NCBI RefSeq assembly: GCF_022811645.1
Contig: NZ_CP094534.1
Coordinates: 3,534,001-3,598,000 of the forward strand
Direction: 5' to 3'
Source of the DNA: Hymenobacter monticola
GTDB taxonomy: Bacteria; Bacteroidota; Bacteroidia; Cytophagales; Hymenobacteraceae
Length of the DNA stretch: 64,000 nt
The position numbers and the translations under genes were made by a program. Numbering within the stretch: the stretch's first letter is position 1; each line of letters starts with the position of its first letter. The notes beneath the pieces are model-generated. The model did not search any database, was not told the DNA's origin, and was given only the letters and a program-made list of their open reading frames with translations. Shown in pieces: positions 53,042-60,464 of this stretch.

Positions 53042-53243
53042 CCCCCCGGCCCCGGACCTAAAACCTCCGCAAAATTGTAGTATTGAATATCCCACCGCTG
53101 GCCCTGCGGATTTCCGCAACCCAACCCGTTACCTTGCCGACTTTAACTTACTTTTTGGCAAGGTTCTGGCCAACCTTCCCACCCGGGGCCGGTATAAATG
53201 CCGGTCCGGGCAACCTTTCCTGACTCCTAATCATCTTCTTCGC
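53042..53243. other. Leader region of the processing protease
   Basis: About 200 bases with no gene. A partial promoter core TACCTTGC lies near 53131. A small hairpin-like stretch (GGCCGGTATAAATGCCGGTCC) precedes the start by about 40 bases. Confidence 0.4.
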
Positions 53244-55376
53244 ATGAAATTTTCCCGCTTAAAGCTGGGGGTGACGTCTGCCTCCGTGCTGGCCCTGCTG
53301 GGGCTGGCGTCGTTTTCGGTGTACCAGGGCACGCCCCCGCGCGACCAAGTGGTGCTGGGCGTGATGCTGCAAGGCTTGTCGCAGCTGCACTACCAGCCCG
53401 AGAAAATCGACGACCAGTTTTCGCAGCGTGTGTACGACCTGTACCTCAAACGCATCGACGTGAACAAGCAGCTGCTGCTGGCGCCCGAAGTGGCTGCCCT
53501 GCAGCCGTTCCGTACCAAGATTGACGACGAGCTGCGCGGCGGCACCCACGAGTTTCTGGACGCGACGAACCAGCTGCTGAGCAAGCGCATGCTCGAAATC
53601 CAGACCCTCTACCGCCAGATTCTGGCCCAGCCCTTCGACTTCTCGGTGCAGGAAAGCTGGGAAACCGACCCCACCAAGGCCACCTACGCCGCTACGCCGG
53701 CCGAGCAGCGCGAGCAGTGGCGCAAGATGTTGAAGTACCAGACGCTGGCCCGCATGTCGGAAATGATGGACGACGAGGCCAAGAAGAAAGACAAGCCGCT
53801 GGCCGCGACCAAAGTGGGCGCCTCGCCCGCCACCACGTCGGACGCGTTGCGCACGCCCGCTCAGATTGAGGCCGAGGCCCGCAAGCGCGTGCTCAAGTAC
53901 TACGACGAGGCTTTTGCTGACCGTCTGAAAATCGACGACAACGACCGGCTGGCCGACTTCGCCAACGCCATTGCCAACAGCTACGACCCGCACACCGACT
54001 ATTTCGCGCCCATCGTGCGCGAGAATTTCGACATCACCATGTCGGGCCGGCTGGAGGGCACGGGCGCGCAGTTGGTTGAGGACGAAGGCAAGCTGAAAGT
54101 GACCGACATCGTGCCCGGCTCGGCTTCCGCCCGGCAGGGCGAGCTGAAAGTGGGCGACGTCATCCTGCGCGTGGCCCAGGGCGCCGGCGAGCCCGTGAGC
54201 GTGGAAGGCATGAAGTTCGACAAGGCGGTGAAGCTCATTCGCGGCCCCAAGGGCACGGAGGTGCGCCTGACCGTGCGCAAGCCCGACGGCGCCACGCTGG
54301 TGATTCCCATCATCCGCGACGTGGTGGTAATTGAGGAAACCTACGCCCAGTCGGCCGTCATCAAGCAAAACGGCAAGAACTACGGCTACATCCACCTGCC
54401 CAGCTTCTACGCCGACTTCAGCGGCAAGGGCGGCCGCAACAGCGGCGCCGACGTGAAAGCCGAGCTGGCCAAGCTAGCCAAGGAAAACGTGGCTGGCGTA
54501 GTGCTCGACCTGCGCTACAACGGCGGCGGCTCCCTGCGCGACGCCGTGGACATGGGCGGCTTGTTTGTGCCCAGCGGCCCCATGGTGCAGGTGAAAACCA
54601 ACCGCGGCAAGCCCCAGCCCGTGGCCGATGAGGACCCCAAGGTGCAGTACGGCGGCCCGCTGGTGGTGCTGGTGAACCGCTACAGCGCCTCGGCCTCCGA
54701 GATTCTGGCCGCCGCCATGCAGGACTACGGCCGCGCCGTGGTGATGGGCAGCACCACCTACGGCAAGGGCACGGTGCAGCAGGTATTTGACCTAGACAAC
54801 GCCGTGTCGCCGGAAGTGGCGGCGCTCAAGCCGCTGGGCTCGGTGAAGCTCACCATCCAGAAGTTTTACCGCGTGAACGGCGGCTCGACGCAGTTCAAAG
54901 GCGTAACGCCCGACATAACGCTGCCCGACGCGCTGACCTCCTACGCCAAGGGTGAAAAGGACGCCGACTACCCGCTGCAGTGGGATGAAATTGCGCCCGC
55001 TACCTACCAGCCCACCAATTCGGTGCCGGCGCTGCAGCAGCTGCGCGCGGCCAGTGCTGCCCGCGTGGCCGCCAGCCCCGGCTTCCGCCTCATCACCGAC
55101 GCCGCCCAGCGCGCCACCGAGCAGCGCAAGAAGACCAACCTCTCGCTGAACCTGGCCGCCTACCGCGCCCAGCAACAGCAGGCCCGCGACGTGAACAAGC
55201 AGCAAACCACCGCTCAGAACGCGCTGCCCTCGCTCGACGTGGCCACCCTGGCCGCCGACGCCCGCCCGGCCAGCGACTCGACCGCCGCCAAGCGCGTGGC
55301 CCGTTTCCTGAAGCCCCTGCGTAAAGACGCCGCCCTGGCCGAAGCCGTGGCCGTGCTCGGCGACGAGGCGAAGTAG
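53244..55376 (+). CDS. Carboxy-terminal processing peptidase (Tsp/Prc, S41 family)
   Basis: A 710-residue periplasmic protease. A signal anchor covers residues 1-28. An N-terminal helical domain runs to about residue 235. The PDZ domain lies around residues 255-340 (VEDEGKLKVTDIVPGSASARQGELKVGDVIL in pieces). The S41 domain has the catalytic Ser483 in NRYSASASEILAAAMQDYG and Lys508 in TTYGKGTVQ, 25 residues apart as in E. coli Prc. The C-terminal region matches the Tsp-specific extension. It trims or destroys proteins with exposed C-termini, affecting envelope quality control. Own terminator downstream. Confidence 0.93.
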   Translation: MKFSRLKLGVTSASVLALLGLASFSVYQGTPPRDQVVLGVMLQGLSQLHYQPEKIDDQFSQRVYDLYLKRIDVNKQLLLAPEVAALQPFRTKIDDELRGGTHEFLDATNQLLSKRMLEIQTLYRQILAQPFDFSVQESWETDPTKATYAATPAEQREQWRKMLKYQTLARMSEMMDDEAKKKDKPLAATKVGASPATTSDALRTPAQIEAEARKRVLKYYDEAFADRLKIDDNDRLADFANAIANSYDPHTDYFAPIVRENFDITMSGRLEGTGAQLVEDEGKLKVTDIVPGSASARQGELKVGDVILRVAQGAGEPVSVEGMKFDKAVKLIRGPKGTEVRLTVRKPDGATLVIPIIRDVVVIEETYAQSAVIKQNGKNYGYIHLPSFYADFSGKGGRNSGADVKAELAKLAKENVAGVVLDLRYNGGGSLRDAVDMGGLFVPSGPMVQVKTNRGKPQPVADEDPKVQYGGPLVVLVNRYSASASEILAAAMQDYGRAVVMGSTTYGKGTVQQVFDLDNAVSPEVAALKPLGSVKLTIQKFYRVNGGSTQFKGVTPDITLPDALTSYAKGEKDADYPLQWDEIAPATYQPTNSVPALQQLRAASAARVAASPGFRLITDAAQRATEQRKKTNLSLNLAAYRAQQQQARDVNKQQTTAQNALPSLDVATLAADARPASDSTAAKRVARFLKPLRKDAALAEAVAVLGDEAK

Positions 55377-55398
55377 AGTTTGGGTTGTTTATAATTGG

Positions 55399-55432
55399 AA
55401 ACGCCCCCGTTGCTTGCGCAGCGGGGGCGTTT
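55399..55432 (+). terminator. Terminator of the processing protease gene
   Basis: AAACGCCCCCG (55399-55409) pairs with CGGGGGCGTTT (55422-55432) around a 12-base loop, with short A and T flanks. Confidence 0.8.
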
Positions 55433-55435
55433 TCA

Positions 55436-55514
55436 GTAGCGCGAACTTTGTAGTTCGCGTGGCAGAACGATGCCCGAACGGCGCGAGGCACGCGAACTAC
55501 ACAGTTCGCGCTAC
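55436..55514. repeat. Inverted repeat, family B (GTAGCGCGAACTTTGTAGTT)
   Basis: Arms of 26 bp (55436-55461 and 55489-55514) with one mismatch and a 27-base centre. A second copy is at 57152-57239. It starts 3 bases after the protease terminator and lies between two convergent genes. Confidence 0.9.
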
Positions 55515-55541
55515 AGCAGGCAGCGGGCCAAGTGCTCTTGA

Positions 55542-56030
55542 TTATACCGCTTTAGGGATTGGTTTAAGATTTACTATCATCCAAAAGAACCCCGCAAACG
55601 GCATGCTTGCTAGTAAGCCAATCTTACTGGCGGTATTTAAAATGATAGCGCCTTGGGAATTCATAAAAATCCAAAACAATATTATTGGCAGATGTAAAAC
55701 TATGCCGAGCAATAAAAACGCTGGGACATTGCTCTTGCTATTTTTTGTGAGGGTTTTTTGAATCCATGAAACAAGGCAGAAGTCTATCAATAGTGGAAAA
55801 AAAGTAATGTACAGCGACGCCCCTAGCATGTCCATAACTGTCATTCTGGGCGCTGCGGGAAAGCTGCTCATCATGTCACTGGTATAGGTTTCGTTCGTCA
55901 GGTTGTATTTCAACAGAATGAAATAGAAAACGAATATGGATAAGTCTTTCGCGACGACAAAGACCAGCGTTGCAAAAAAAGAAGGGTCTCTTAAAACGCA
56001 TCTTCTACATAGGGGATAGGCCGGGAGCAT
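55542..56030 (-). CDS. AT-rich four-helix membrane protein, unknown
   Basis: A 162-residue integral membrane protein. Four hydrophobic segments are visible (FFATLVFVVAKDLSIFVFYFIL, LGASLYITFFPLLIDFCLV, AFLLLGIVLHLPIILFWIF, LLASMPFAGFFWMIVNL). Its codons are clearly AT-richer than those of its neighbours, and it carries many F, I and N residues. This suggests recent acquisition or relaxed composition. I recognise no family. The start is uncertain; the first 14 residues could be non-coding. It is convergent with the protease gene and followed by the family B repeat. Confidence 0.6.
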   Translation of the reverse strand: MLPAYPLCRRCVLRDPSFFATLVFVVAKDLSIFVFYFILLKYNLTNETYTSDMMSSFPAAPRMTVMDMLGASLYITFFPLLIDFCLVSWIQKTLTKNSKSNVPAFLLLGIVLHLPIILFWIFMNSQGAIILNTASKIGLLASMPFAGFFWMIVNLKPIPKAV

Positions 56031-56167
56031 ACGCGCTAAAGAATTAAGACTGGTGCAACGACGGAAAGCACGGCAGGAGGGGTGCTGCGCTTATGCAAGG
56101 TATGTTCACCGCCCTGTTTTTCTGCCCAGTCACCTCGTGCTTTTTTCAAAGTCAAAGTTCCGCCCCC

Positions 56168-56359
56168 AGCAGGGCTTCCCGCCGCCCCCGTCCGACTCCG
56201 ACCAGCCCAGCAGGGACCCCTGCTGCCCCCGTCCGACTCCGACCAGCCCGGCAGGGAGCCCTGCCGCCTCCGTCCGACTCCCACCGCCCCGGCAGGGCTC
56301 CCTGCTGCCCAAAGGCAAGCCGGCGGAGCCCGGCAGGGAGCCCTGCTGCCCAAGCCACC
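56168..56359. repeat. 41-bp tandem repeat with internal palindrome (about 4.7 units)
   Basis: Units begin at 56168, 56209, 56250, 56291 and 56332, exactly 41 bp apart. Each unit starts with GCAGGGnnnCCCTGC or a close variant, a short hairpin; the rest (CCGTCCGACTCCGACCAGCCC) has diverged in later units. There are no unique spacers, so it is not CRISPR. It lies just upstream of the gene starting at 56440 and may form a series of hairpins in its leader. Confidence 0.85.
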
Positions 56360-56439
56360 GTAGCAGCGCTAAGAAGCTGAGGAAAAAGCAATACCTTGCC
56401 GGGGTACTCATCCATTCAGCTTCCCAAACCCCACCGCGC

Positions 56440-57147
56440 ATGCCCCCATCTGCTACCGGAGCCACGGGCTCTACCCAACCCGAAAAGCCCAAAAAGGGCC
56501 AAACCAAGGACGTGCTGCCCGCCGGCGAGTTCGAGCTGGCCACCCTGGGCCTGAAAGCCGCCGACGCCTGGGACGCCTCCCCGCTGCCGGCGCTGCTCTG
56601 GTGCAGCAAAACCCAACTGCGGGCCGCCGCCGTGGCCTTCCGGGCCGGTGTGGGCACCGCCGACGCGGCCGACGACGACCTGAGCCCCGCCGCCCAGCGC
56701 CTGGCCGAACTGGACAAGCAGGCCGACACCAGCCTCAAATTCGTGAAAAACTACCTCACCGAGCAGCACGGCTCCCGCAAAAAGGGCGAGGCCTACTACG
56801 AAACCTTCGGGCTGGTGCGCGAAGGCGGCGACTGGGGCCTGCCCCGCGCCCGCCCCGCCCGCGCCAAAGCCCTCGACAAGCTGGCCAGCGCCCTCAAGGA
56901 ATCGGACTACGACCAGAGCAAGTACGGCACCGCCTTCTGGCGGAAAGTCGAGCAGGAATACGCCCCGCTGGCCGCCACCTCCAGCACCACCCGCGGCGAC
57001 AGCGCCCGGGCCGCCGGCACCAAAAACGCCCAGGAAGACAAGCTGCGCCCCATGCTGCGCGCCCTGCGCCAGCACATCAAAACCAACTTTCCCGACACCT
57101 ACCGGGCCGAATGGCGCGGCTTCGGCTTTCTGAAAGAGAGCTATTAG
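56440..57147 (+). CDS. 235-residue protein, unknown
   Basis: From the ATG at 56440 the product is a soluble, helix-rich protein. The N-terminal 30 residues are polar (SATGATGSTQPEKPKKGQ). The body contains LAELDKQADTSLKFVKNYLTEQ, KKGEAYYETFGLVREGGDWGL and DKLRPMLRALRQHIKTNFPDTYRAEWRGFGF. The frame is open further upstream through the tandem repeat, which gives non-natural proline-rich sequence, so I do not include it. I know no family. The helical middle with charged ends might bind nucleic acid or another protein; this is only a guess. Confidence 0.6.
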   Translation: MPPSATGATGSTQPEKPKKGQTKDVLPAGEFELATLGLKAADAWDASPLPALLWCSKTQLRAAAVAFRAGVGTADAADDDLSPAAQRLAELDKQADTSLKFVKNYLTEQHGSRKKGEAYYETFGLVREGGDWGLPRARPARAKALDKLASALKESDYDQSKYGTAFWRKVEQEYAPLAATSSTTRGDSARAAGTKNAQEDKLRPMLRALRQHIKTNFPDTYRAEWRGFGFLKESY

Positions 57148-57151
57148 GGCC

Positions 57152-57239
57152 GTAGCGCGAACTTTGTGGTTCGCGTGCCCCGCGCCGTTCGCATCGTTCG
57201 GCTGTCGTGCAGGCACGCGAACCACAACCTTCGCGCTAC
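57152..57239. repeat. Inverted repeat, family B, abutting a start codon
   Basis: Arms of 26 bp (57152-57177 and 57214-57239) with two mismatches and a 36-base centre. The right arm ends at the base before the ATG at 57240, so the whole leader of the HAD gene is this hairpin. It starts 4 bases after the stop of the preceding gene. Confidence 0.9.
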
Positions 57240-57896
57240 ATGAAAGCCTTTATTTTCGACCTGAACGGGACCATGATTCACGACATGGACTTCCACACCC
57301 GCGCCTGGCGCCACCTGTTCAACCACGACCTGGGCGGCAGCTTTACCCACGAAGAAGTGAAGCCGCAGATGTACGGCAAAAACCAGGAGGTGCTGGTGAG
57401 CATGTTCGGCCCCGACCGGTTTACGAGTGAGGAAATGGACCGCCTCTCGCTGGAAAAAGAGCGGCGCTACCAGCAGGAATACCGGCCCAGCCTGGCGCTG
57501 CTGCCCGGGCTGCCCGCGTTTTTGGAAGCCGCCCACCGGGCGGGCATTCCCATGGCCATCGGCTCGGCGGCCATTCCGTTCAACATCGATTTCGTGCTCG
57601 ATAACCTGCACATCCGGCACTATTTCCGCGCCATCGTGAGCGCCGACGACGTGACGCTGAGCAAGCCCCACCCCGAAACCTTCCTCAAAGCCGCCGCCCA
57701 GCTCGGCGCGGCCCCGGCCGACTGCCTCGTGTTCGAGGACGTGCCCAAGGGCGCCGAAGCCGCTCTGAATGCCGGCATGAAGGCCGTGGTGCTCACCACC
57801 ACGCACGAAGCAGTGGAGTTTGCCCACCTGCCCAACGTGCTGCACTTCGCGCCGGACTACACCGATGCGTTTGTGCGCGGGCTGGCGGAGGCGTAG
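57240..57896 (+). CDS. HAD-family phosphatase (beta-phosphoglucomutase-like) with DxN catalytic motif
   Basis: A 218-residue cytosolic HAD enzyme. Motif 1 reads FDLNGTMI: the nucleophile Asp8 is present but the usual second Asp (general acid/base) is Asn10. Motif 2 is AIGSAA, the motif 3 lysine is in LSKPHPETFL, and motif 4 is VFEDVPKGAEAALNAG. The helical cap lies between residues 15 and 80 (HTRAWRHLFNHDL, DRFTSEEMDRLSLEKERRY). Beta-phosphoglucomutase and sugar phosphatases share this layout. With Asn10 the mutase step would be impaired. The start lies directly after a hairpin repeat, which may control its translation. Confidence 0.85.
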   Translation: MKAFIFDLNGTMIHDMDFHTRAWRHLFNHDLGGSFTHEEVKPQMYGKNQEVLVSMFGPDRFTSEEMDRLSLEKERRYQQEYRPSLALLPGLPAFLEAAHRAGIPMAIGSAAIPFNIDFVLDNLHIRHYFRAIVSADDVTLSKPHPETFLKAAAQLGAAPADCLVFEDVPKGAEAALNAGMKAVVLTTTHEAVEFAHLPNVLHFAPDYTDAFVRGLAEA

Positions 57897-57926
57897 GGGC
57901 TGGAAGGATAGCCAGGAATAAAACAG

Positions 57927-58022
57927 AACGTCATGCAGAGCGCCAGCGAAGCATCTTTACCGCAGTAGTAAAATCAATTACTTGCGCGGTAAAGATGCTT
58001 CGCTGGCGCTCTGCATGACGTT
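57927..58022. repeat. Inverted repeat, family D
   Basis: Perfect 37-bp arms (57927-57963 and 57986-58022) around a 22-base centre, sharing GTCATGCAGAGC-type ends with the copies at 18628, 29489 and 36919. It separates two convergent genes. Confidence 0.9.
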
Positions 58023-58055
58023 ATAAGGCAGGTCCGTTGTTCACGGAAGGTCACC

Positions 58056-58340
58056 TTACATCTTCGATTTCGACTTGCCTTTGGCGGCGCGCTTGGCCTC
58101 GCGGTGGGCGCGCTTTTCGGCATCGGAACGGCCCATGACCGGGGTGCCGGTGCCGGGCGAGAGCTTGTCGCGGTTGTTGGCGATGTTGGAGCCGTCCATG
58201 GCCGTGCCCACGCGGGGCTGGTTGTTGGAGGGCGCGGTGGGGTTGGTGTTGTTGTCGGCCGGGGCGTTGCTGGCGGGCGTGGTTTGGGCGAAGGCGGCGG
58301 TGCTCAGGCCCAGCGCAAGCATCAGGGGAAGGAGTTTCAT
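58056..58340 (-). CDS. Small secreted protein with basic tail, unknown
   Basis: A 94-residue protein with a signal peptide (MKLLPLMLALGLSTAAFAQ). The mature part is asparagine- and proline-rich (DNNTNPTAPSNNQPRVGTAM) and ends in a lysine-rich tail (KRAHREAKRAAKGKSKSKM). It is probably disordered and periplasmic. I recognise no family, but similar short signal-peptide proteins occur widely in cytophagales. Confidence 0.6.
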   Translation of the reverse strand: MKLLPLMLALGLSTAAFAQTTPASNAPADNNTNPTAPSNNQPRVGTAMDGSNIANNRDKLSPGTGTPVMGRSDAEKRAHREAKRAAKGKSKSKM

Positions 58341-58413
58341 AAAACGGTGGAAAGGGGGTGGATGATGCCCTTCCTACGTGCTACGGTCGGGCTGGGGTTG
58401 CGCGGCCGGCCTG

Positions 58414-60321
58414 CTACGGCAGCACCGGCACCCGCAGCGCCGAGGGGTGCGCGGCGTCGTGGTAGAGGCGGATGGTGGCCTTCTGGAAGTCCTTGGCATC
58501 AGCCGTGGCAATGGGCACGAACGTCTGCGGGTTGCGGTCTACGAGCGGAAACCAGGTGCTTTGCACCTGCACCATGAGGCGGTGGCCTTTCCGGAAGGTG
58601 TGCAGCACGTCGGGCAGCTCGTATTTCACCTCGGCGGGCTGGTTGGGCTTGAAGGCTTCAGGCTTGGAAAAGCTGTTGCGGAAGCGGCCGCGCATCACCT
58701 CGGCGCGCACCAGGCGCTGGGTGCCGTCGGGCAGCTCGTCGATGACTTTCACGATAAAATCGGCGTCGGTGCCGGAGGTGCTCACCCACAAATCGGCGTT
58801 GATGGGGCCGGCCACGGTGAGGTCGTTGGCCAGCGTCTCGGTGCGGAAGCTGAGCACGTCGGGCCGCTTGGCGGCGAAGCGCTGGTCCTCTGTCATGTAC
58901 TCGTTGTTGCGCCCGCCGTGCACGCCATCGGTGTAGGGCACGGGGTTGGCCGGGTCGCTGAGGTATTGGCTTGGAGGAATCAGTTTATTGACGGTTGGCA
59001 ACCGGGTGATGTGTGGATTATTTGATTCCTTGAGGGCCTTAGATACTTTGGTTTCAACTGCTGGACCAACCACGGCCAAGTGGCCGTTTTCCTGAATAAC
59101 TATAGTGCGCGTATCCATCTCCTTCGGTGGCCAAGCGGCATACGTCTTCCACTCGTTCGTGCCGGTGTTGAACACCGTCGCTTCGGCCGGGTTGAAGCTG
59201 CCTTTGTCTTTTAGGTAGAAGTTGAAAAACGGTGTTTCCAGCGTCTGGCGGAAGGTTTCGGCGGTATTCGAGCCGAAATTGAGGGGGCCAAACTTGCTCC
59301 AGTCGGGGCGGCTCCAGGCGCCGTGGGTCCAGGGGCCCATCACGAGGCGGTTGGTGGCGCCGGGGTTTTGCTTTTCGATGGCCTTGTAGGTGTTCAGGGC
59401 CCCGTACAAGTCTTCGGCATCGTACCAGCCGCCCACCACCAGCACGGCCGGCTTCACGCCCGTGAGCGCGGGGCGGATGTTGCGCTGCTGCCAGTAAGCG
59501 TCGTAGGTTTCGTGCTGCAGGTACTCGTTCCAGATACGGGCGCGGTTGTTGAAATACTGCGGCTTGTTGGCGTTTTTAATCGGGCCCAGGTCCAGGAAAA
59601 ACTTATAGGCGTCCTTGGTTTCGAACTTAAAAAGCGACTGGTAGTTGGCCACCGGCCCGGTGCGAGGCACGTCGAAATAATTGGTGAAGCCAAAGTTGTC
59701 GAGCAGGAAAAATGCGCCCTTGTGCCGCGCGTCGTCGCCCATGAACTCATCCGTCACCGGCGCCTGGGGCGACACTGCTTTTAGGGCCGGGTGAGCATTG
59801 GGCAGCGCCGCCGAGGCGTAGAAACCCGGGTAGCTGATGCCCGACATCCCCACGCGGCCGTTGTTGCCAGGCACGTTTTTCAGCAGCCACTCAATGGTGT
59901 CGTAGGTGTCGGTGCTCTCGTCGTGGGCGGTTGCCGTGGCCTTGCCGGCGGGCAATGACGGCGTCATTTCCTCGAACTGGCCCTCGCTCATGTAGCGCCC
60001 GCGCACGTCTTGGTGCACAAAAATGTACTTCTCCCGCGACAGCTCCCGGCTGGGCCCGGGCCCGCGCGTCGGGTATTTGTCCTCCCCATACGGCCCGGCC
60101 GAGTAGGGCGTGCGCATCATAAAGAAAGGGTAGGGCGTGGCCGCCGAGGCATCTTTGGGTACGTAGATGGTGGTGTAGAGCTTTACCCCGTCGCGCATGG
60201 TTATCTGGCGGTCGAGCTTGGTGTAATTCTGCCGCACGAAGGTGGAATCCTGGGCGCGGGTTTGGGCCTGGGCAGCGCCGGTGGCGAACAGGAGGGCGGC
60301 GGTGAGGTAGGGGCGCGTCAT
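58414..60321 (-). CDS. CocE/NonD-family secreted hydrolase (S15 X-Pro dipeptidyl-peptidase-like)
   Basis: A 635-residue secreted enzyme from the ATG at 60321, signal peptide ending GAAQAQ. The alpha/beta-hydrolase core begins with RQITMRDGVKLYTTIYVPKD. The nucleophile is Ser163 in GMSGISYPGFYAS, with a further Asp/His pair likely in DAEDLYGAL and GPWTHGAWSRPDW. The C-terminal X-Pro dipeptidyl-peptidase beta domain ends LRVPVLP. Members include cocaine esterase and glutaryl-7-ACA acylase, but most bacterial copies are uncharacterised esterases or amidases. It stands downstream of the AsmA-like gene with a family A repeat between. Confidence 0.9.
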   Translation of the reverse strand: MTRPYLTAALLFATGAAQAQTRAQDSTFVRQNYTKLDRQITMRDGVKLYTTIYVPKDASAATPYPFFMMRTPYSAGPYGEDKYPTRGPGPSRELSREKYIFVHQDVRGRYMSEGQFEEMTPSLPAGKATATAHDESTDTYDTIEWLLKNVPGNNGRVGMSGISYPGFYASAALPNAHPALKAVSPQAPVTDEFMGDDARHKGAFFLLDNFGFTNYFDVPRTGPVANYQSLFKFETKDAYKFFLDLGPIKNANKPQYFNNRARIWNEYLQHETYDAYWQQRNIRPALTGVKPAVLVVGGWYDAEDLYGALNTYKAIEKQNPGATNRLVMGPWTHGAWSRPDWSKFGPLNFGSNTAETFRQTLETPFFNFYLKDKGSFNPAEATVFNTGTNEWKTYAAWPPKEMDTRTIVIQENGHLAVVGPAVETKVSKALKESNNPHITRLPTVNKLIPPSQYLSDPANPVPYTDGVHGGRNNEYMTEDQRFAAKRPDVLSFRTETLANDLTVAGPINADLWVSTSGTDADFIVKVIDELPDGTQRLVRAEVMRGRFRNSFSKPEAFKPNQPAEVKYELPDVLHTFRKGHRLMVQVQSTWFPLVDRNPQTFVPIATADAKDFQKATIRLYHDAAHPSALRVPVLP

Positions 60322-60386
60322 GTGAAGGATTGGTGTAAACAATAGCCAAAGGAACGGCAGACGGAGCGAGTGGGGAGCCCGACGGT

Positions 60387-60460
60387 TGTCGCGTGGACGC
60401 TGCGAGTCCGCGCATGCGAGGGTGTTCGCCCAGGCGCGGACTCGCAGCGTCCACGCGACA
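60387..60460. repeat. Inverted repeat, family A (variant)
   Basis: Perfect 26-bp arms (60387-60412 and 60435-60460) with a 22-base centre. It differs from the copies at 17173 and 22936 by compensated changes such as GACTCTGCGAG to GACGCTGCGAG, so pairing is kept while sequence drifts. It lies in the gap between the AsmA-like and CocE-like genes. Confidence 0.9.
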
Positions 60461-60464
60461 GCCC

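Noticed and set aside
52883..53124. Short frames around the family F palindrome (TPRPPLPKERG-like peptides)
   Set aside because: Products of the inverted repeat on both strands, not genes.
56168..56359. Tandem 41-bp array considered as a CRISPR array
   Set aside because: There are no unique spacers: unit boundaries are contiguous and divergence is spread through the units. No cas genes are near.
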